Assembly: GCA_033557465.1 (NCBI GenBank)
Contig: CM066032.1
Coordinates: forward strand, 1,317,046,025 to 1,317,110,024
Source of the DNA: Ichthyophis bannanicus
Taxonomy: Eukaryota; Chordata; Amphibia; Gymnophiona; Ichthyophiidae
Direction of reading: 5' to 3'
DNA: 64,000 nucleotides
The first letter of the stretch is position 1. Each line of letters begins with the position of its first letter. Shown one piece after another: positions 57,455-64,000 of this stretch. The notes under the pieces are model-generated. The model was not told the DNA's origin. It was given only the letters and a program-made list of their open reading frames with translations, and made no database searches. Position numbers and translations under genes: made by a program.

Positions 57455-59521
57455 CTGTTGGGGGCTCTATCAGGAACTCAGACCTGACCTTGAGCCCCTG
57501 ACTGCCCGGTCACATGCTATACCGGGTATGACCAAGCTCCTGGCTGTCCTACATTTCTTTGCCTCTGGCTGTTTCCAATCCTCGGTGGCAGCAGTGGGTG
57601 GGATGAGTAGGCCCACCTTCTCCCACTGTCTCCAACAGGTACTGCATGCCATGGTCAGCCGGGTTGGAAATTACATTGCGATTCCCAACGGTAGGCAACA
57701 TTGGGCGGCCCTGGCACAAGCATTCCATAGGATCGCTGGAATACCACACGTGATGGGCGCTATAGATTGCACACATGTTGCCCTTGTCCCGCCACGCGAC
57801 AGGGAGGTTGTGTACCGCAACCGCAAACACTTCCATTCCCTCAATGTGCAGGTTGTCTGTGATGCTACTATGCGTATCCTGAATGTGGTTCCGCGTTTCC
57901 CAGGGTCTGCCCATGACTCCTATATCCTGCAGAACTCGGCAGTGTTTGGCCAGTTTGAGACTGGTCAATATGGTGACTACGTCCTGCTGGGTGAGTATTC
58001 TGCGTATCTGACAGACACCTACTGTAGGTGGGTGTCTATACTGCATTGTCACCATTTCCCACTGCTTGCCTGCCCCTGCAGCGTTATTTGTAGCAGCACA
58101 CTGTTGGGTGTGGCCCACGACCTCATGCTGGCTGACTGGTGTCTTGGTCACAGACATGTTTTGTCACACACTTCTCTCTCTGTCAGATGTGTGGTTGTTT
58201 GGTCTCACATGTGTGTCCCAGCAGTCATGTGGTTTGCATTTCTCTGTGGCCTTTTCCTTCTTTTACCCGATCAGATGTGTCCAGGAGCGACCGCGCTGCA
58301 TATGCTGTGTCCTCTCCATGCCTGGGAGCTACACATGCAACCTGCCCATGGCCTCCACATCTGGGCACGGGCATACTGCACTGGCAATTGTACCCATGTC
58401 TCCCAGTGGGGTCAGTCACATTGCAAGGCCATATGTTGCATGGCTGTCGGTGAGGCACCCAGGGGGGGGGCCTTGGGCCATCCTCATGGGGGTCATCCTG
58501 TATACGCGGCCTACTCTCTCTGGCCATGCTGTGGGCTCCACAATGGTTGTGCTGTGGCCGTTTCACCTATTACACCAGTCTGCTGCATGCCTGTGGGCCG
58601 TCTTCAGGGTCCCCTGTCACCACCGCCTGTTGCTTCCCCCACACCACCCACGCAATATATCCCAGTGCCTTGTGCTGTGTATGCGCCAGATCGGGTCATC
58701 CACCTACCTGCACACCTGTGCCTCCCTGCACCCCCAAGTGCTACTTGGCAATGTACATGATCTTGCCGCACAACGACCACCACTGCTCTTTGTCGCCACA
58801 GTTCATGCACATGTCCTGTGTCACGGTTACATGGGTGTGCTCTGCCACTATCCGCATGTCATGGTCAGTTGCCACTGCCCGTGACAGCTTCTGCTGCACT
58901 ACCACTGTGTTCACTGCGTTTGCCTCATATCTGTGAGCATGGCCTCTCGGCTGTCCAGTTCTGCATTGCTACGTCCCTCATTCCATTGTTCTCTCATTAT
59001 GCATGTGACATTGAACCATTATGTTCTGCAGGTGATGCAGGATATGGGTGTCGCACCTGGCTGCTCACCCCTGTGCGTATCCCTCGGACAGGTGCAGAGG
59101 TACGGTACAATGAGGCCCATGCCTCCAGTCGCTCAGTGATTGAGCGCAGCTTTGGCGTTCTCAAAAGTCGCTTCAGGTGTCTGGATAGGACTGGCGGGGC
59201 CTTACAGTATGGACCGCTGACTGTGGCACGGATCATCATAGCCTGTTGCATCCTCCACAACATTGCTCTCAGGCACAATGTTCCAGTCGAAATTAATGAG
59301 GATCTTGGGGTGGATCCTATGTGCCCCCCTGCACCTGGCCATGGTGACACACATGCGGGGAGGGCAGCCAGGCAACAGCTGATCGAGGACATCTTTACCT
59401 GTAAGTTATGGTCTTGCTGGGGACGTGTCACTGGGTTAGCCATGTGTTAGATGGTGTGCGGATTGTGCGGCACTGCCAGCTAATGTCTCCATATTTCTGT
59501 CCTGTTCCTGGCTCCACAGGA
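57455..59521 (+). pseudogene. HARBI1-like: HARBI1-like Harbinger transposase, 5'-truncated but otherwise intact (copy 2)
   Basis: The coding sequence enters at LYQELRPDLEPL; roughly the first 95-100 residues seen in copy 1 are lost at the junction with element C. Exon 1 ends at 57990 (CTGCTGG|GTGAGT) and exon 2 starts at 59032 (TTCTGCAG|GTGATG), restoring LLGDAGYGCRTWLLTPV. The catalytic acids are Asp 57765-57767 (MGAIDCTHV), Asp 57914-57916 (SAHDSYIL) and Glu 59142-59144 (SVIERSFG). Exon 2 ends LIEDIFT at 59400 before GTAAGT, and exon 3 begins at 59520 after CCACAG; the spliced stop codon is divided between them. No internal stop or shift was seen. Unspliced, the frame would end at about 59,450. 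Confidence 0.85.
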
Positions 59522-62500
59522 TGAGCGTCTGCATTCCAGGTCCACCCAGTGTGCAGTAATATGCTGTCAGCGGCTGTGCTGCATGTGGGAATTGTGTGTT
59601 CATATCTGCATCCTTCCAGTTTGCTCTGGTGAGTTGCCAGGTATTTGGAATTGCATGGCAGTCGTCACGTCTAGACACATATATGTTGTTTTCTCTCCAC
59701 TACTCCTATGGTGCTACACATGTATTTGTACCACTGCTCCTTCACCCTTCGCTTCCATCTGTCACACATGTGGCCTTTACCTGTTCACATCTTTGGGGTC
59801 TGCATGGTGTATCTTGCACACATCTTGTGCATCTGTGTGTGTGCTCTGGCGCAGGACAGTGTATGGTTGGGGGGTGTGCTGATCAGCCACTGCCATTGGG
59901 TCACTGGACAGGTTTGTGACACACATGCATGTGATGTGCTGTGTGTCTCCATTTGTCGTTCAGTGTTTGGGGGCAGGACATCTGGGCTTATTGCATGTGT
60001 ACCTTCCCACAATGTGTATGTTCCTGATTTTTATTTACCTGTCTACATGATCATTCTGTATGCGCTTCCCTGCCTATCTGTGTTGTAGGGCTGTGTTTGG
60101 CCCCCTCCCCAATTATGTTCGAGCATCCATATGTTACCTTCTGTTGGTGGCCGAATGTACATTGTGCACATGTGTCCTATAGGTTACTCCGATGTGTCAG
60201 TTTTGAGAGTGATCCAATGTACATGAACATTGTGTTTCCGCAGGACACAATGCACCGTGGACATGTTCCTCTCACAGCTACACATGTAGACGTGGTTATG
60301 TCCGCTGTCCATTGGTGTCTGGATCCACTTTTGGGGATGTTTGTGCTTTTGCGTGACACGGACATTCCCTGTCAGGCCACTAGCATAACTTTCAGGTAGC
60401 CCTCGCCGTCCATTGTCTGGGACATACACGACGTGCTTATGCTGCATTTTGGCTATTGGTCTCAGGCTGCCGTTAGGTGTTATCTAGTTATGTCAGTGCT
60501 GCTGCACATGCCCTGGACCCCTGCGGTGTATGTGTGTCATGTGCATGTACATGATCCTATTGGGATGGTGCGGTGGTATTCACTGACATCTTCCTCAGTG
60601 GTCCATGTGCAGTGTGCTCAGTGTTGTGGCCATGTTATGTGGTGCTATCTATGCATTATGTGTGTGGCTGGTTTTAGGTGTGTGTCTCCTTTCTGTCCGC
60701 CAGGTGTCGTGGGTGTTTGTGTCAGTCCCTTACCTGATATCTGCATCTTTTCACGCAGGGCACAGGCAACAATGGTGACACATGTGTTCCACTGCATCCT
60801 GAGATCTCGTCATCCATATGTGGTTGGGCACAGCACACATGTGTGCGTGTTCCCAGATGTTGGCGACCCAGGGGGATATTCCTCTGCACGTTGGACACAG
60901 GCATTTTTGTCAGACTTATTGGCGGCCTATTGTTACTGTTCATGTGGTGCCTGGCCTATCCTTGCTGCCCAGACCTCTTTTGGTGTTTACTCGTTTGCAG
61001 TTGGGGGGTGTAGAGCTGTACATGGGTTGGTGATTTATGAACTGTCAATGTTGGCATGGCATCTGGGCTTGTCGCTCTGCATGCTTTCTCCAGAGTGCTA
61101 TGTTTGATGGGGATGGTGTCTGGTGTGCATACAGTGCGTGCATACACTATGCGGTCCTATCATGTTTTGACCCTTAGCCTCACATATTACTGGCTGTTTC
61201 CAAAGTCTACTGTTATTGTGGCTTTGGTTTCTTGGGTGGCAGCAGGGGGTGGTTAGGGTGTGTAGGCTCCACAGGCATAAACAAGTGGGTGACGTTGTAA
61301 TGTGTGGTGGGTGGTGGGTGGGTACTTGCGACGTTTGCTGCCACACAGGACCCATGTAGTTTTTCACGTCATATGGTACTCCTGACTGCAGAATATGCTT
61401 TCAGCTTGTGTCTGGTGATTGCCTGTGGGAGACAGATGTATGCACATTTGTGGTGTGGCATATTTGGTGGTTGGGTCACCCTGTTTCATTGACACCTGGG
61501 TGCATGACGTTTTCGGTGGCACCTACACGTTGTCTTTTTCTTCTTTGTGTGCTGATTACCTTCCCATATCATGTGTGCGGCCCCATCACATCTCCGCCCA
61601 CCCATCCATGTTTGAGCTGTTCATGTCCGTGTGGCATGTTTGCTGTCCATGTGCCACATTGTCTGGACGAAGGGTACTGCTCCTTCTGGAGTGGTGCATG
61701 TGATGAGGTACCTGTGCACGGGTTCTGCTGTGGTGTGTGTTAGCCTGGGCATCATCCCTGATGTGGTTGGTGATTGACATGTTCCTATTTTGGTCCTGTG
61801 CCCCTTTCCACAGCCCATCCACATGGGCCTCCATTGCCGTATCCAATTACCCGCCTCATGTGTCACATCCCTACTCAATTGCATGTTGTTTACAGTACAT
61901 TACATCTCCTGGTGTGTGGGTGTGTGGGTATGTGTGTGGACATGTTCATTTGTGTCTTCCATCCCACCTGTGGACTGTGTTTCCATCCCACCTGTGGACT
62001 GTGTTGTTGTCTGTGGACCCCTCCTCCACATGTATACTGAATCTTGCCTACGCTCTGTGGTTCCATCTCCTGACACGCAGCTGTGGTCTTTGATGTTGGC
62101 CCGCTGTGGTCCTGTCTGCATCCCTTTCAATGTGCCTCAGTGTATTGTTCAGGTCATCTCTTCTCTCCAGTGGTTTCCATCCGAGTGGTTATAGCTTTAC
62201 ACTCTCTCTGTTCCTCCTTTCCTCTGCCTTTCCCGCACTGATACCTGTTGTTGCTGTAACACTGGTTTCTTGGCTTCTGCGACCTGTCTGGCCATATTCT
62301 CGTGATCACATTTGCTGTGCCTCCTTTGGTGCATGTATTTGCATCATTGTGGGGTGAGGTGTCATGTATGTTGGTGTGGACTGTTGCCCTGTATCCTACC
62401 CAGCTACCGTTGTCTACATAGCATCTGTTTTTGCTTGTTGGCCCTGTGCCTGCTCTGCATTTTCTGCTCAATTCCCTGGCCACCTCACCCTCCAATGGGG

Positions 62501-64000
62501 GACACATATTTTCCTCACCTGCCACACACAGTCTTTCCGGTACACCGGCTTGCCAACACCCTTTGCTGTGATGCCGTTGCTACCGGTATCTTTGTCTGTG
62601 CTGATGCCACACACGTGTGCTGCTGTAAGTTGTGAGGGTCCGTAAACCCCCTGTTCGTCCTCCATCTGTCGCCTGTTCATTGTCTTTACTGTGTGCTCTA
62701 GGTGCTGTTTGTGCTACATCTGTCTCAGTTCCACACAGGTCCTGCGTGCTCTCCAGACACCGCTTGCAGCCTATACGGCACATGGACCTTTGCGGACATA
62801 CCCTTTCTGGTGCACCTTGCCATATTGTTCTAGGGGACACAGTTCCATCAGCAATTTCCTGTCGCGATCGACCTCATATTGCAGTTTAGGATGGTCACCT
62901 GTCTTGACATTGTCCTGGTACACCTTTTCGGCCTACTTCTTGCCCACACTGTTGTGCTACTGTCGTTTGATGCTCTATGCCAGTTGCGCACATATTGCTA
63001 TCTCCCTTCCTGGCCAGGCGCTGTGGTGGCGCCAATCCCCCTCCTATTGTCATCTCTGGACTGCTGCTGTGCATCTGCAGTGCACCATGGTTACTGTTGC
63101 ATACACCCATATCCTTGGCACCCCAGCAGGCCCCTTGGGTGTCGACATGGCGCCCCTCGGTGCACAGTCAGGGGGTTCTGGGTCAGGTATTAGGGATATC
63201 TGCATTTTGTTGCGCACAGTAACCAGAGTATGTTTGTTTTTGATTTTGCTTTTGCCTGTGACATTCATTTTTGCAAAGCGGTCTGTGATGTTATTGGGCC
63301 TTCTATATTTGGTAATGATCATGACCTTGGTCTTGATTGTGTTTGCCATATGCCCTTGTTTGCTGAGGCCTTGCTTTGTTTCTTTGTCAGGCAGCCCTTG
63401 CATGTACATAGTGCGACCTCTGTGCTTTTGTTTTGGGGGATTGGGTCATTTGGCGGTTTTGCCCCAGACAATGTCCACGTCATTATTGTGACTGTATTAT
63501 GTGCACTGGCAATATGGGCATATCGTTGGTTCCAGACGTGTGGGTGGTGCCCAGGTCATGGGTCTTAGCACACAGTTGATCATTGTGAGCACCTTGGGTG
63601 GCATTTTGTTATCTTGCTTTACATTGCTGCTGACATCAACAAAGCCCTCACACTGCAGACTCCTCACAGTGACTCAACATGGACCGTGTCACATGCCCTA
63701 TGGGGCGCTTTGTGAAATGCCCTATAGGGTGCTGTGGCACACAGTGAACATTAGCCTTTGCCCTCTGGGGTGGCTTTCATACGGATACACCTAATGACAC
63801 CTTCCAATTACATTCCTGTGGATGGATGATTGCCAGCAGTACTTGTGGGACATACAAACCTGACAACCTATGACATTACTGATATGGTGTAGCAGTCAGG
63901 GCGCGCACTCATCCACAGATACGCCCACCTTGCTGCGACACATCCACCTAGTACTGGGCCCATAGTTTTGTCACACAAAGCATGTCCTTGTGCTGTTTGA
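59522..64000. other. non-coding body of giant element, copy 2
   Basis: Strongly GT-rich on this strand, which leaves several long stop-poor frames (up to 266 codons at 62691-63491) without domains or codon structure. The composition mirrors the AC-rich 18-25 kb of copy 1. CCCTATGGGGCGC and CCCTATAGGGTGC motifs lie near 63,698-63,732. Confidence 0.5.

Larger units (their letters stand above)
46523..64000 (+). mobile_element. giant Harbinger-like transposon, copy 2 (opposite orientation, runs off the window)
   Basis: It begins AGGGGTATGTTTACTAAAC at a satellite AGTCTTATACAA. The first several hundred bases match the reversed right end of copy 1: GGGGTCAATGGG, GAGAGGCTCCCC, AAAGAAACCATTTC or its AGAGAAACC form, GTCAGCAATGTACAG and GTGTGATACATGTGCAC. 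Myb-like gene B and the transposase follow in the order expected for a reversed copy 1, while gene A and the promoter are missing. The far terminal repeat was not reached. CCCTATAGGGTGC motifs near 63,720, as near the far end of copy 1, suggest the end is close. Confidence 0.85.

Noticed and set aside
62691..63491. 266-codon plus-strand frame, apparently hydrophobic
   Set aside because: Sits in GT-rich, stop-poor DNA with several overlapping frames of similar length and no motif.

Overview
The window is vertebrate nuclear DNA made almost entirely of transposable elements. No host gene is recognisable. The mix is CR1-like and L2-like LINEs, a DIRS element, a Gmr1-like Ty3/gypsy element, hAT elements, and Harbinger elements with spliced transposase genes. 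Together with the wording of the CR1-like LINE, this suggests an amphibian, probably a caecilian; that identification is an inference from family resemblance, not proven here.

Layout. 1-4.5 kb: minus-strand Gmr1-like Ty3/gypsy element in the order gag, protease, integrase, with an LTR-like leader. 4.7-7.2 kb: dead plus-strand L2-like LINE. 7.2-9.1 kb: unrecognised, partly LTR-like. 9.1-12.56 kb: dead minus-strand CR1-like LINE ending at a 500-N assembly gap. 13.06-16.77 kb: satellite with a monomer of about 135 bp, holding a solo LTR and one abandoned transposon end.

Main result. The satellite is broken at 16,772 and resumes in phase at 46,396. The 29.6 kb between has matching terminal inverted repeats and a TAA target duplication, the Harbinger hallmark. 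It carries a HARBI1-type transposase (25.5-28.0 kb, minus), a Myb/SANT-like gene (28.9-32.7 kb, plus) divergently paired with it across a symmetrical promoter, and a second, different Myb/SANT-like gene (33.6-34.4 kb, minus). Nested inside are a CR1-like LINE, L2 tails, an hAT element and a complete-ended DIRS element that itself contains an LTR. After one satellite monomer (46,399-46,522) a homologous element begins in the opposite orientation and runs past the window end. It carries the second Myb-like gene with exon 1 (49.7-54.9 kb) and a 5'-truncated transposase with intact catalytic residues (57.5-59.5 kb). The window therefore shows two head-to-head copies of a very large Harbinger-like family whose genes appear to be one transposase plus two DNA-binding partners.

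A second hidden layer: three inserted elements (29.85-31.32, 50.66-52.37 and 56.22-57.45 kb) have different termini but share internal blocks, including a minisatellite of about 30 bp. This looks like end-swapping among non-autonomous hAT-type elements.

All transposon genes here except parts of the second transposase carry frameshifts, stops or missing exons. Splice junctions are read from consensus sites and reading-frame continuity only.
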